Position numbers and translations under genes: made by a program. Under the pieces are notes generated by a model that saw only the letters and a list, made by a program, of their open reading frames with translations, was not told the DNA's origin and ran no database searches. A stretch of DNA of 64,000 nucleotides, taken from NCBI RefSeq assembly GCF_026410385.1, contig NZ_JAPMLT010000002.1, positions 372,001 to 436,000 on the forward strand, read 5' to 3'. Position 1 is the stretch's first letter. The number at the start of each line of letters is the position of its first letter. The stretch comes from Tumebacillus lacus. Its GTDB lineage: Bacteria > Bacillota > Bacilli > Tumebacillales > Tumebacillaceae. Positions 1 to 7,178 of the stretch are shown here, piece after piece.

Positions 1-56
1 GGCACCGGCCTTGGGTCGAGCCCCGTCTCTCCGTTGACCAGCAAGACTTCGGTCAT
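1..56 (-). CDS. Start of an unidentified gene (partial)
   Basis: The minus strand has an ATG at 56..54 preceded by a purine-rich ribosome binding site (GGGGGAGGGG, a few bases upstream). The first 18 codons read MTEVLLVNGETGLDPRPV and stay open to the window edge. The gene runs left out of the window and diverges from the sigma factor gene at 358. Too little is visible to assign a family. The strong ribosome binding site makes the start credible. Confidence 0.5.
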   Translation of the reverse strand, partial: MTEVLLVNGETGLDPRPV

Positions 57-357
57 ATCCCCTCCCCCATCCACGTACACCGGGCGCAGTGCGCCGATTT
101 CATGTATTTTACTGATTACATTCATTTATAGTGTACACCCCTTTAGTAATTTATTTTTGATTGGCGGATTGATTGTAGCGGGACGCGGAGACGGCGTCAA
201 GTCTCTGGCGACTGAAACTGACTCCGGTTCGACTCAGGCTGAGTCGGTGCCGAGTCGAGGCGGCTGCCGCTTCGACGGGAGGGCTGCCCCTTTTTATGCT
301 GAGAGTGCGTATACGACACAGGTTGGACCGGTCCCCGAACAAAGGGGCTTTTGACAG
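57..357. other. 301-bp divergent intergenic region
   Basis: This stretch separates a leftward partial gene from the rightward sigma factor gene. It starts AT-rich (about 110-180) and then becomes GC-rich. The AT-rich part probably carries the divergent promoters, but I could not fix convincing -35/-10 pairs. It contains the inverted repeat listed at 230-246 and several further GACTC/GAGTC words between 218 and 256. No credible small gene was seen. Confidence 0.5.
230..246. repeat. Perfect inverted repeat upstream of the sigma factor gene
   Basis: CGACTCA (230-236), a GGC loop, then TGAGTCG (240-246). The site lies about 110 bp upstream of the sigma factor start, and GACTC-like words recur on both sides. 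It could be an operator or a hairpin in the leader RNA. No poly-T follows, so it is not a terminator. Confidence 0.4.
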
Positions 358-927
358 ATGGCGCAGGAACAGCAAGATTGGACGGCAGCGGTGGTTGCGG
401 CGAGGTCGGACGGAGCACAGATGATCGAGCTGCTGAAATCGTTTGACAATCTGATTCGGTCGGCGTGCCGCCGTTTTTCGGTGTCGCCTGCCGAGCGAAA
501 GGATCTGGAGCAGGAGGCGTATATCGGATTTTTGAAGGCGGTGAGGGACTTTGACCCGGAGAAGAGCAGCGGGTTTCCCGGATATGCAAAAGCGAAGACA
601 CGGGAGGCGGTGTGGCAATGGATTCGCGTCCGCAAACGCAACCACTCCCGCGAGTTGGCCGACCGCCCGGCCGGCACGTCGGGCGAGGAGGAGTCGTCGC
701 TGCTGGAGCAATGGCCGGACGGGCACAGCGGCGAGGCGTTTTCCGAGCTGGAGTGGCGGTCGCTGCTGGCCTCGCTGTCGGAGCGGGAGATGCTGGTCGT
801 CGAGCGGATCGTCATCGACGGCCTGACGATGGCCGAACTGGCCCGGCAAGAGCGCGTCTCCCCCGACACGGTCAAGACGTGGAAGAAACGAGCCTTCGCC
901 AAGATCCGGGCAGAACTGGGAAGATAA
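358..927 (+). CDS. Small RNA polymerase sigma-70 family factor
   Basis: A 189-residue protein with the two-domain plan of small sigma factors. Region 2 spans roughly residues 25-95 (LEQEAYIGFLKAVRDFDP, then a short basic WQWIRVRKR segment that fits promoter melting and -10 contact). Region 4 spans about 130-187 and ends in a helix-turn-helix (LTMAELARQERVSPDTVKTW). The middle, residues 95-130, is a Glu/Ser-rich linker. The start is set by AAAGGGG about 10 bases upstream of ATG. It is one of very few plus-strand genes here, is monocistronic, and converges on fabZ. No anti-sigma gene is visible on its right; the truncated divergent gene at the left edge is a possible partner. Family is clear, regulon is unknown. 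Confidence 0.85.
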   Translation: MAQEQQDWTAAVVAARSDGAQMIELLKSFDNLIRSACRRFSVSPAERKDLEQEAYIGFLKAVRDFDPEKSSGFPGYAKAKTREAVWQWIRVRKRNHSRELADRPAGTSGEEESSLLEQWPDGHSGEAFSELEWRSLLASLSEREMLVVERIVIDGLTMAELARQERVSPDTVKTWKKRAFAKIRAELGR

Positions 928-995
928 CGGGCAAAGAAAAAAGACCCGGTGGAAACCGAATCTTTTCAGATCTTGGGCTGCTAACTGTGGGCCAT

Positions 996-1025
996 AAAAA
1001 AGACCCGGTCGTTGACCGGGTCTTG
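996..1025 (-). terminator. fabZ terminator
   Basis: Stem AGACCCGGTC / GACCGGGTCT with a 3-base loop, followed on the minus strand by a run of T (plus-strand A-run at 996-1001). It sits between the convergent sigma factor and fabZ genes. A degenerate copy of the same left arm (AAAAAAGACCCGGT) occurs at about 940-953, just after the sigma factor stop. Confidence 0.8.
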
Positions 1026-1040
1026 GGGCTTGCGTGTGTG

Positions 1041-1472
1041 TCAGTCTTGTTTTTCGCCGAGGGCAAACATGAGCTCGGCTTCGCAGACGGCTTTGCCGTC
1101 GACGTAGGCGGTGCCTTTGCCTTTGCCGATCGGGCCTTTGAGGCGGGTGATCTCCACTTCGAGGCGCAGGGTGTCACCCGGACGCACCTGTCCGCGGAAC
1201 CGGCAGCCGTCGATGCCGGCAAAGAAGGCGAGACGGCCTTTGTTCTCCTCTTTGGAGAGCATCGCCACCGCACCGACCTGTGCCAGCGCTTCGACGATCA
1301 AAACGCCCGGCATGACCGGATACCCTGGGAAATGGCCTTGGAAAAACGGCTCGTTGATCGTGACGTTCTTGATGCCGACGGCGCGCTCGCCGACGACCAC
1401 CTCTTCCATTTTATCGACCAAAAGGAACGGATAGCGGTGCGGGATCGTCGCTTGGATCTCTTCGATGTTCAA
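1041..1472 (-). CDS. fabZ: 3-hydroxyacyl-[acyl-carrier-protein] dehydratase FabZ
   Basis: Catalyses dehydration of (3R)-hydroxyacyl-ACP to trans-2-enoyl-ACP in type II fatty acid elongation. The 143-residue length is normal for the family. The hot-dog-fold signature [11 protein letters not shown] is present, with catalytic His47 and Glu61. The reading frame starts with TTG at 1472..1470, preceded by AGGAGG at 8 bases; no ATG in frame fits. It follows flhP in the minus direction, separated by a strong terminator, so it is its own transcription unit. In B. subtilis fabZ (ywpB) is also next to flhP. Confidence 0.95.
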   Translation of the reverse strand: MNIEEIQATIPHRYPFLLVDKMEEVVVGERAVGIKNVTINEPFFQGHFPGYPVMPGVLIVEALAQVGAVAMLSKEENKGRLAFFAGIDGCRFRGQVRPGDTLRLEVEITRLKGPIGKGKGTAYVDGKAVCEAELMFALGEKQD

Positions 1473-1578
1473 GTTTATGACCTCCTCCTAATACTAGGAT
1501 ACCTGTATAGCGGGCAAGGGTCAAACACATACTAGGCGTACCTTCTCGCAAGTCCTTACCGGCTGGAGAAGTTTATAT

Positions 1579-1616
1579 AAAAAGCACCTCTGCCCTTAAC
1601 GCAGGAGGTGCTTTTT
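1579..1616 (-). terminator. Strong hairpin terminator after flhP
   Basis: Stem AAAAAGCACCTCTGC (1579-1593) against GCAGGAGGTGCTTTTT (1601-1616), flanked by A/T runs on both sides. It ends the mbl-flhO-flhP transcript and separates it from fabZ. Confidence 0.85.
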
Positions 1617-1627
1617 ATCGTTCCCAT

Positions 1628-2452
1628 TTAGTTGCGCAGGTTGTTCGCCAGACCCATCATCTCGTCGGCCGTCTGCACCATTTTGGCGTTCATGGAGTAG
1701 GCGCGCTGTGCGACGATCATCTCGGTCATCTGCGCAGCCATGTTGACGTTCGATCCTTCGAGGTAGCCTTGGCGAGCCTTGGCAGGCTGGTCACCGGCTG
1801 CGTAGTTGTTCTGGTTGCGAACGGTGCCGGCCGGCACGCCCGCGTTCAGCTCCAGATAGTTGCCGCCCGCCGGTTGCAAGTTTGCATCCGGGTGGTCGAT
1901 CACCGCGATCTGGAGCACGGCGATGTCTTCACGCGTACCTTGACCCGTCTGCACGGCGTTCAAGGTGCCGTTCGGAGCGACGGTCAGCGTCTCGATGTCA
2001 TATCCGGCCAACGAGATCGGACGGTTGTCCGCATCGAGCAAACGGCGGCCGCTGGCATCGACGAGGAACGGCTCATCGTTCAGTATCCCGACCTTAAACG
2101 AGCCGTCACGGGTGTAGGTGTTGTTCGAGTCGCTCTCGACTTTGAAAAATCCGTTGCCTTCCAGCGCGACGTCGAGCAGTTGGGTCGTCTGTTGCAACGA
2201 CCCTTGCGCCATCGACTGCGCAAGTCCGGTCACGCGCACGCCGTGCCCGATGCGCAGACCCGGCTCGGTCAGGCGGTTCGTCAGGTTGCCGACGTCCGGC
2301 TTTTGCACAAACTGCGCGTAGAGCAGGTCTTTGAAGTTGACGTCTTGAGACTTGTATCCGGTGGTGTTCACGTTGGCGAGGTTGTTTGCGACCGTGTCCA
2401 GCTTGATCTGCTGGGCGTTCAGGCCGCTCGCCGAAGTCCACAATGCGCGCAT
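1628..2452 (-). CDS. flhP: Flagellar hook-basal body protein FlhP (FlgG-like rod protein)
   Basis: A 274-residue axial flagellar protein of the FlgG/FlgF family. It has the N-terminal rod signature (LDTVANNLANVNTTGYK, residues about 18-34) and the C-terminal helix rich in Met/Ala/Asn (NVNMAAQMTEMIVAQRAY) that pack into the rod core. The central FlgE/F/G-type beta domain contains the TRDGSFKV motif. It lies 13 bp after flhO and is presumably co-transcribed with it, as in B. subtilis mbl-flhO-flhP. It shows that the organism has flagella, although no other flagellar genes occur here. FlhP and FlgG are hard to separate by sequence; the context favours FlhP. Confidence 0.9.
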   Translation of the reverse strand: MRALWTSASGLNAQQIKLDTVANNLANVNTTGYKSQDVNFKDLLYAQFVQKPDVGNLTNRLTEPGLRIGHGVRVTGLAQSMAQGSLQQTTQLLDVALEGNGFFKVESDSNNTYTRDGSFKVGILNDEPFLVDASGRRLLDADNRPISLAGYDIETLTVAPNGTLNAVQTGQGTREDIAVLQIAVIDHPDANLQPAGGNYLELNAGVPAGTVRNQNNYAAGDQPAKARQGYLEGSNVNMAAQMTEMIVAQRAYSMNAKMVQTADEMMGLANNLRN

Positions 2453-2465
2453 CTCTTCTCCTCCT

Positions 2466-3284
2466 CTACAGTCTGCCGATGGAAACGGCCTTTTCCAGTG
2501 TGCTGTCCAACGTGCGGATCATGCGCTGGTTGGCTTCGTAGCTGCGCATGACGTTCATCATCGAGACCATCGACGCGGCGAGGTCGACGTTGGACTGCTC
2601 CAACTGACGCTCGACGATCCGGCCGGTGCCTTGCTCAGCTTGTCCACCGGTAAAATAGGTCTCGCCGTATTTGCGAAGTGCGTGACTGTCGACGATGTCG
2701 ACGACGCCCATCGTCGGCTGCTGACCCGGAGCCACGAAAGGCTGTCCGGTCGCCGCATCGACATATTGGAAGGTGCCGTCCGCTTGGACGCGGATGCGCA
2801 CGTTTTGCATCACGTCGCCGGTGGCTGCGTTGATCGGCAACACCGCGTCGCCTTTTGTGGTGACGAGGTAGTTGGTGCCGGTCTGCACTTTAAAGTCGCC
2901 GTCCCGGGTGTACATCGTCTCGTTGCCGACGCTCACCGGGAAGAACGAGCGGCGGTTCGGTTCCTCCGCACCCGGCGGGGTGTCGAGGATGGCGCGGGCG
3001 TAGGGGTTGTCCGACTCTTTGAGTAGCCCCTGTACAAATCGCGGCACCATCTCTTCCAAGGCAGCCCCGTAGCCGAGTTGGCCGATGGCCACGTTGTCAC
3101 CTTTGCCGACGCCGCCTTTGTCATCCTTGAGACGGTAGGCGAGCAGCTCCGGGAAGGAGCGCACGACGCCGTCGTCCGATTTGTAGCCGATCGTGTTGGC
3201 GTTGGCGATGTTGTTCGAGTTCATCTCCTGCAGACGTTCATTGGCCGTCATGCCGGATGTGGCAATGTAGAGTCCGCGAATCAT
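2466..3284 (-). CDS. flhO: Flagellar hook-basal body protein FlhO
   Basis: A 272-residue paralogue of FlhP and a component of the flagellar rod. The N-terminal signature SGMTANERLQEMNSNNIANANTIGYK and the central TRDGDFKV motif match the FlgG superfamily. The C-terminus (NVDLAASMVSMMNVMRSYEANQRMI) is the usual axial helix. It starts at ATG 3284 with a GGAGG-type site and lies between mbl and flhP. The order mbl-flhO-flhP is the established Bacillus arrangement, which is the reason for the FlhO name. Confidence 0.9.
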   Translation of the reverse strand: MIRGLYIATSGMTANERLQEMNSNNIANANTIGYKSDDGVVRSFPELLAYRLKDDKGGVGKGDNVAIGQLGYGAALEEMVPRFVQGLLKESDNPYARAILDTPPGAEEPNRRSFFPVSVGNETMYTRDGDFKVQTGTNYLVTTKGDAVLPINAATGDVMQNVRIRVQADGTFQYVDAATGQPFVAPGQQPTMGVVDIVDSHALRKYGETYFTGGQAEQGTGRIVERQLEQSNVDLAASMVSMMNVMRSYEANQRMIRTLDSTLEKAVSIGRL

Positions 3285-3314
3285 CTCTCAAACCTCCAAA
3301 AATAGATAGTGGAA

Positions 3315-4343
3315 TTAGCCTACGTATCCTGCACCGGTTTTCTTGCTGAATATCGACCGCGACATTTTGGACAGGTTGTCCAAGGCGATGCCCGTGCCGC
3401 GCACGACGCAAAGCATCGGGTTTTCGGCGATGTGGACAGGCACTTGCAACTCCTGCTGCATCAGGCGGTCGAGGCCAAACAGGAGTGCACCGCCGCCCGT
3501 GAGCACGATGCCTTTGTCAAAAATATCGGCCGCCAGTTCCGGCGGGGTCCGTTCCAATACGTTTTTCGTGGTGGCCACAATCATGTCGACCGTCTCTTGC
3601 AGCGCCTCGCGCATCTCTTCCGAGTGGACGACGACCGTTTTGGGCAACCCGCTGATCATATCGCGACCTCGAATGTCGAGCTTCTCATCGCGCGCGTTCG
3701 GAAAGACCGAAACGACGCGGATCTTGATCTCTTCAGCCGTTCGTTCACCGATCAACAAGGAGTGTTCTTTTTTGATGTGGCGAATGATCGCGTCGTCAAA
3801 CTTGTCCCCTGCGACGCGTATAGAATTGGAGGTGACGACATCTCCCAGAGAGAGAACTGCGACGTCTGTCGTACCTCCGCCAATATCAACAACCATCGAG
3901 CCGGACGGCTCAAAGATATCCAGCCCCGCTCCGATGGCCGCTGCTTTCGGTTCTGAAATCAGGTATACCTGACGGGCGCCTGTGCGCTCCGCCGCTTCGA
4001 TGACCGCTTTTTGCTCGACCGACGTGATGCCGGACGGCACGCAGATCATGACGCGCGGTCGTTTGAACGGCCCTTTGCCGATCGACTTTTGGATGAAATG
4101 GCGGAGCATGATCTCCGTCGTGTCAAAGTCGGCGATCACACCTTCACGCAACGGGCGAGTCGCCACGATATGCCCTGGCGTACGCCCCAGCATGCGGCGC
4201 GCTTCCTCGCCGACTGCCACTACCTTTTTCGTCTGAGAGTCGATGGCTACCACGGAAGGCTCATCGAGCACAACGCCTTTTCCCTTCACGTGGACCAGCA
4301 CGTTCGCCGTGCCCAGGTCAACACCGATGTCGATTCCGAACAT
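3315..4343 (-). CDS. mbl: MreB-like actin homologue Mbl, cell-shape determinant
   Basis: A 342-residue bacterial actin that guides lateral wall synthesis at the membrane. The actin ATPase motifs are present: phosphate-1 DLGTAN near residue 9, phosphate-2 VVDIGGGTTDVAVL in the middle, and the adenosine motif VLTGGGALL near residue 285. Length is normal. Directly upstream is spoIIID and downstream is flhO, the same order as B. subtilis spoIIID-mbl-flhO-flhP, so Mbl is preferred over MreB or MreBH. Confidence 0.93.
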   Translation of the reverse strand: MFGIDIGVDLGTANVLVHVKGKGVVLDEPSVVAIDSQTKKVVAVGEEARRMLGRTPGHIVATRPLREGVIADFDTTEIMLRHFIQKSIGKGPFKRPRVMICVPSGITSVEQKAVIEAAERTGARQVYLISEPKAAAIGAGLDIFEPSGSMVVDIGGGTTDVAVLSLGDVVTSNSIRVAGDKFDDAIIRHIKKEHSLLIGERTAEEIKIRVVSVFPNARDEKLDIRGRDMISGLPKTVVVHSEEMREALQETVDMIVATTKNVLERTPPELAADIFDKGIVLTGGGALLFGLDRLMQQELQVPVHIAENPMLCVVRGTGIALDNLSKMSRSIFSKKTGAGYVG

Positions 4344-4473
4344 AATTCTTGTCTTCCTCCCTTAGCCTCATATGCTGTCATAAAGAAAGCGAAGTCTCAT
4401 CGGTGTTGAACCGTGTCCTACTGTCTGCCGCACAAATGAGGCTAAGTTTGCTGAGAATCCGCTCCTATACATT

Positions 4474-4782
4474 CTACAGAGGAGAGGAAACCCCTCTTTC
4501 CACTTGCAGGTTTTTCGCCACTTTTCGCTTTGTTTCGTCTTTCCGGTATTTCTTTTTGGTCGCCTCGCCGCCGCGCAAGTGCCGGATCGACTTGTGGTAT
4601 TCGAGAATCTCCTTTACCCGGTTCGCCAAGTCGGGATTGATCTCGGGCAGCCGTTCGGTCAGGTCTTTATGCACGGTGCTTTTGGAGACCCCGAATTCAC
4701 GCGCGATCGTGCGGACCGTGTTTTTGGTCTCCACGATGTATTCGCCGATCTTCAGGGTGCGCTCTTTGATGTAATCGTGCAC
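4474..4782 (-). CDS. spoIIID: Sporulation transcription factor SpoIIID
   Basis: A 102-residue DNA-binding protein that modulates mother-cell sigma-E and sigma-K genes. The N-terminal half (HDYIKERTLKIGEYIVET) and the helix-turn-helix VRTIAREFGVSKSTVHKDL are almost identical to the Bacillus protein. After the conserved RHLRGGEATKKKY it has a basic tail. I chose the GTG at 4782..4780 because GGGGAGG lies 8 bases upstream and the protein then begins exactly where SpoIIID begins. An in-frame ATG at 4845 would add 21 unrelated residues. Confidence 0.95.
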   Translation of the reverse strand: MHDYIKERTLKIGEYIVETKNTVRTIAREFGVSKSTVHKDLTERLPEINPDLANRVKEILEYHKSIRHLRGGEATKKKYRKDETKRKVAKNLQVERGVSSPL

Positions 4783-4937
4783 TCCCTTCGCCTCCCCATG
4801 TTCATCGGTTTGTCTGTTACATGTATATGGGGGAGTGTACGGCATATTCCAAAAATGAGCCCTGACAAGCTCTGAGCGCAGATTTACGGCGGTTATCTCT
4901 CGTTATCTCACGGCTATACTAGAATTGGGGCGACAAA

Positions 4938-4976
4938 AAGAAAACCGCCCCTGATCGTGTCAGGAGCGGTTTTTCT
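4938..4976 (-). terminator. Terminator after spoIIQ
   Basis: Stem AAAACCGCCCCTGA (4941-4954) against TCAGGAGCGGTTTT (4960-4973) with one mismatch, followed by T residues on the minus strand. It separates spoIIQ from spoIIID. Confidence 0.8.
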
Positions 4977-4981
4977 CATCA

Positions 4982-5968
4982 TTAGTTGACGCCGTGGTCC
5001 GGGCCGTTGCTCTCGATCATGGACGGAGCTTCTTTTTTGTCAGCATCCGTAGCCGCGTCTTTCTCAGCCGGGGTGTCGGTCGATTTTGCTGCGCCGTCCG
5101 GCGTTTTTTCCTCTTGCTTGCCGGAGTCTTTGTTCGCGTCTTTGTTGGTTTCCTGGCTGGTGCCGGCCGCTGCGCCGTCTTTCTTCTCTTCCGGCTTGGT
5201 GGAAGTTTCGGACGCGTCTTCGGTTTTCAGCTTGCCCGCCGCTTTGGCTTGCTCGTAGGCGGACGGTTTTTTCGGGAGCAGGCTTTGCGGGTCGACCGCT
5301 GCGCCTTGTTTGCGGACTTCGAAGTGCAGGTGGTTTTTCTCCGCCACTTCAAATTTGTTGTTGCCGGTCTTGGCGATCGGCTGGGACTGCATCACTTTGT
5401 CGCCTTTTTTCACTTCGACGCCGGAGAGCGATGCGTAGTAGGTGGTGTAGCCGTTGCCGTGGTCGATCTCGACGGTCCAGCCCATCAGCGGGTCTTCCTT
5501 GACATCGAGGACGGTGCCTTTTTCAGCCGCGATGACGGTGAAGGACGCGTCGTTTGCAAGGCCCAAGTTGACACCTTGGTTCGGGGTGAAGGTCTTTTCG
5601 TACGCGATCACTGCCATCGAACGTTCGTCTTCGCTTGCATCTTCGCGGTAGAAGTCGAGGGAGATCACGGCGTCTTCGCCGCCTTCGCCCACCGGCCAGA
5701 CGAAGTTGGTGGACGTGACGGGCGCGCTCGGGCTGTCACCCGGTACGGACGGTCCTGCAATCGGTCCTTGGTTCGACGGGTCCATGCTGTAGTCCTCGGC
5801 GTCCTTGCTTTGCGAGTACATCAAACCTACGATGAGGACGGACGCTGCGAGATAGATGACAGGGAAGGTCCAGCGCTTGCCAAAGATCGACTTGCCGCCG
5901 GAGTTTTGCGGGGTCGTGCCTTTGGTTTCTTCTTGGTTGTTGTTGTTTTTGTTTTCGTTGTTGTTCAT
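4982..5968 (-). CDS. spoIIQ: SpoIIQ-like forespore protein, degenerate LytM (M23) domain
   Basis: SpoIIQ sits in the forespore membrane and binds mother-cell SpoIIIAH to form the engulfment zipper/channel. The 328-residue product has an Asn-rich cytoplasmic start, one membrane segment (residues 33-52), and an M23/LytM fold at about 88-225. By motif alignment the first zinc ligands H-x-G-x-D read N130-Q-G-V-N134 and the YGHL histidine is Ser180, while the HLHFE pair (His213, His215) remains. The peptidase is therefore probably inactive, which parallels B. subtilis SpoIIQ. A Lys/Glu/Asp/Thr-rich tail of about 90 residues follows, longer than in B. subtilis. ATG 5968 is chosen because TGAGGTGATTGAG precedes it. 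It follows spoIID, matching B. subtilis. Confidence 0.85.
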   Translation of the reverse strand: MNNNENKNNNNQEETKGTTPQNSGGKSIFGKRWTFPVIYLAASVLIVGLMYSQSKDAEDYSMDPSNQGPIAGPSVPGDSPSAPVTSTNFVWPVGEGGEDAVISLDFYREDASEDERSMAVIAYEKTFTPNQGVNLGLANDASFTVIAAEKGTVLDVKEDPLMGWTVEIDHGNGYTTYYASLSGVEVKKGDKVMQSQPIAKTGNNKFEVAEKNHLHFEVRKQGAAVDPQSLLPKKPSAYEQAKAAGKLKTEDASETSTKPEEKKDGAAAGTSQETNKDANKDSGKQEEKTPDGAAKSTDTPAEKDAATDADKKEAPSMIESNGPDHGVN

Positions 5969-6073
5969 CTCAATCACCTCAGTAGCACATTCTCGACCGA
6001 TTGCGAGAGTCGTATACGTGCACGGACGGCGATTGGGAAATTTTTTTGATAAAAATCGGTTTCGCTGCAAACC

Positions 6074-7078
6074 CTATTCGATTACCTCTTTGAGATCGCC
6101 GATCTGAACGCCTTGGTAATAGTGCCGGACGATCTCGTCCGCTTTCTTGCCGTCTTTGGCCATGCCGTTGGCTCCGTACTGCGAGAGACCGACGCCGTGT
6201 CCGAAGCCGCGCGTGAAGAAGGTGATCGAGTCGCCGTTCGCTTTCCACGTAAACCACGTCGAGCGCAGGCCGAGCTTTTCCCGAAACTCGCGGCCGGAGA
6301 ACGTCTGATCGCCGACGCGGATCTTTTTGATGTGTTCGCTGGCCGATTTCTCCATCGGTTGCAGCACGGCGTTCAGATTGGAGGCGGTCAGCGCGGAAGT
6401 GACGCCCAGTTTGGCGCGCATGTCTTGGAGCGACATCGTGGTCTGTGCGGTGTATTTGTCCGACTGTTCATCCCACGGCGAGGCGACGGAGCGCAGGTAC
6501 GGGAGCGACTTGTCCCAATAGTCTTCGGAGTTTTCCGTCTTGCCGCTGGACGTGGAGAAGAACAGGGCTTCGATCGGCTTGCCGTCGTAGAGCAGCACCC
6601 GGCCTTTGGTCTCGTTGACCGCCTCGTTGATCTTGGAGAGGTTTTGCGCGTATTCGATCATGCCCCAGCGCTTTTGCAACTTCTCATCGGTGGAATACGC
6701 TTGGGCTTCGGTGTGGTCGTCGCTGACGTCATACGGATCCTCTTTTGTTCCGCCCGAGGCGAGACGGCGCACGACATAGGTGCGGGCGGCCATCGCCTGC
6801 GCTTTCAGAGCTTCTTTTTCAAAGGTGACCGGCATCTCGGCCGCCACGACGCCGCGGACGTATTTTTCCAAAGGCATGGTCACGACTTTTTGCTGATCTT
6901 TGAGGAGCACGCGGATGGGAATGTCGTCATCGGCGACTTGTAGTTCGACCAGTCCGCGCTGCTCGTCGTCCGGCCCGTTGCCGGACGGCCAGAGCGAGAT
7001 CAATGCGGCCGGAAACAAGACCGTGACCGCCGTGATCGTCAGCAGCACGATCAAGATCAGGAGTGCGTTTTTTTTCAT
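6074..7078 (-). CDS. spoIID: Stage II sporulation protein D (septal peptidoglycan lytic transglycosylase)
   Basis: SpoIID is a membrane-anchored glycan hydrolase of the mother-cell DMP machine that thins the septum and drives engulfment. The 334-residue product has an N-terminal membrane anchor (residues 5-28), the family block LEKYVRGVVAAEMP with the conserved Glu, the FFSTSSGKTENSEDYW block, and the C-terminal GRGFGHGVGLSQYGANGMA signature. ATG 7078 follows GGGAGGA. The order murA, (two extra genes), spoIID, spoIIQ resembles B. subtilis murAA-spoIID-spoIIQ. Expression from sigma-E is expected from the family, but I could not identify a convincing sigma-E promoter. Confidence 0.95.
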   Translation of the reverse strand: MKKNALLILIVLLTITAVTVLFPAALISLWPSGNGPDDEQRGLVELQVADDDIPIRVLLKDQQKVVTMPLEKYVRGVVAAEMPVTFEKEALKAQAMAARTYVVRRLASGGTKEDPYDVSDDHTEAQAYSTDEKLQKRWGMIEYAQNLSKINEAVNETKGRVLLYDGKPIEALFFSTSSGKTENSEDYWDKSLPYLRSVASPWDEQSDKYTAQTTMSLQDMRAKLGVTSALTASNLNAVLQPMEKSASEHIKKIRVGDQTFSGREFREKLGLRSTWFTWKANGDSITFFTRGFGHGVGLSQYGANGMAKDGKKADEIVRHYYQGVQIGDLKEVIE

Positions 7079-7152
7079 CGATGGAGCGTCCTCCCTGTCT
7101 CATTTTCAACTCTACGAAATGATATGAGAGGAGCAAGTGGGTTATGCGATGA

Positions 7153-7178
7153 AAAAAGACCCGCCTTTAGAGGCGAGT
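7153..7178 (-). terminator. Terminator overlapping the stop codon of the LysM/M23 gene
   Basis: On the minus strand GACTCGCC, a 6-base loop and GGCGGGTC are followed by TTTTTT. The TAA stop (7169..7167) falls inside the hairpin loop. Confidence 0.75.

Noticed and set aside
940-960. Second terminator after the sigma factor gene
   Set aside because: The left arm repeats the fabZ terminator, but the right arm is badly mismatched; it looks like a decayed copy.
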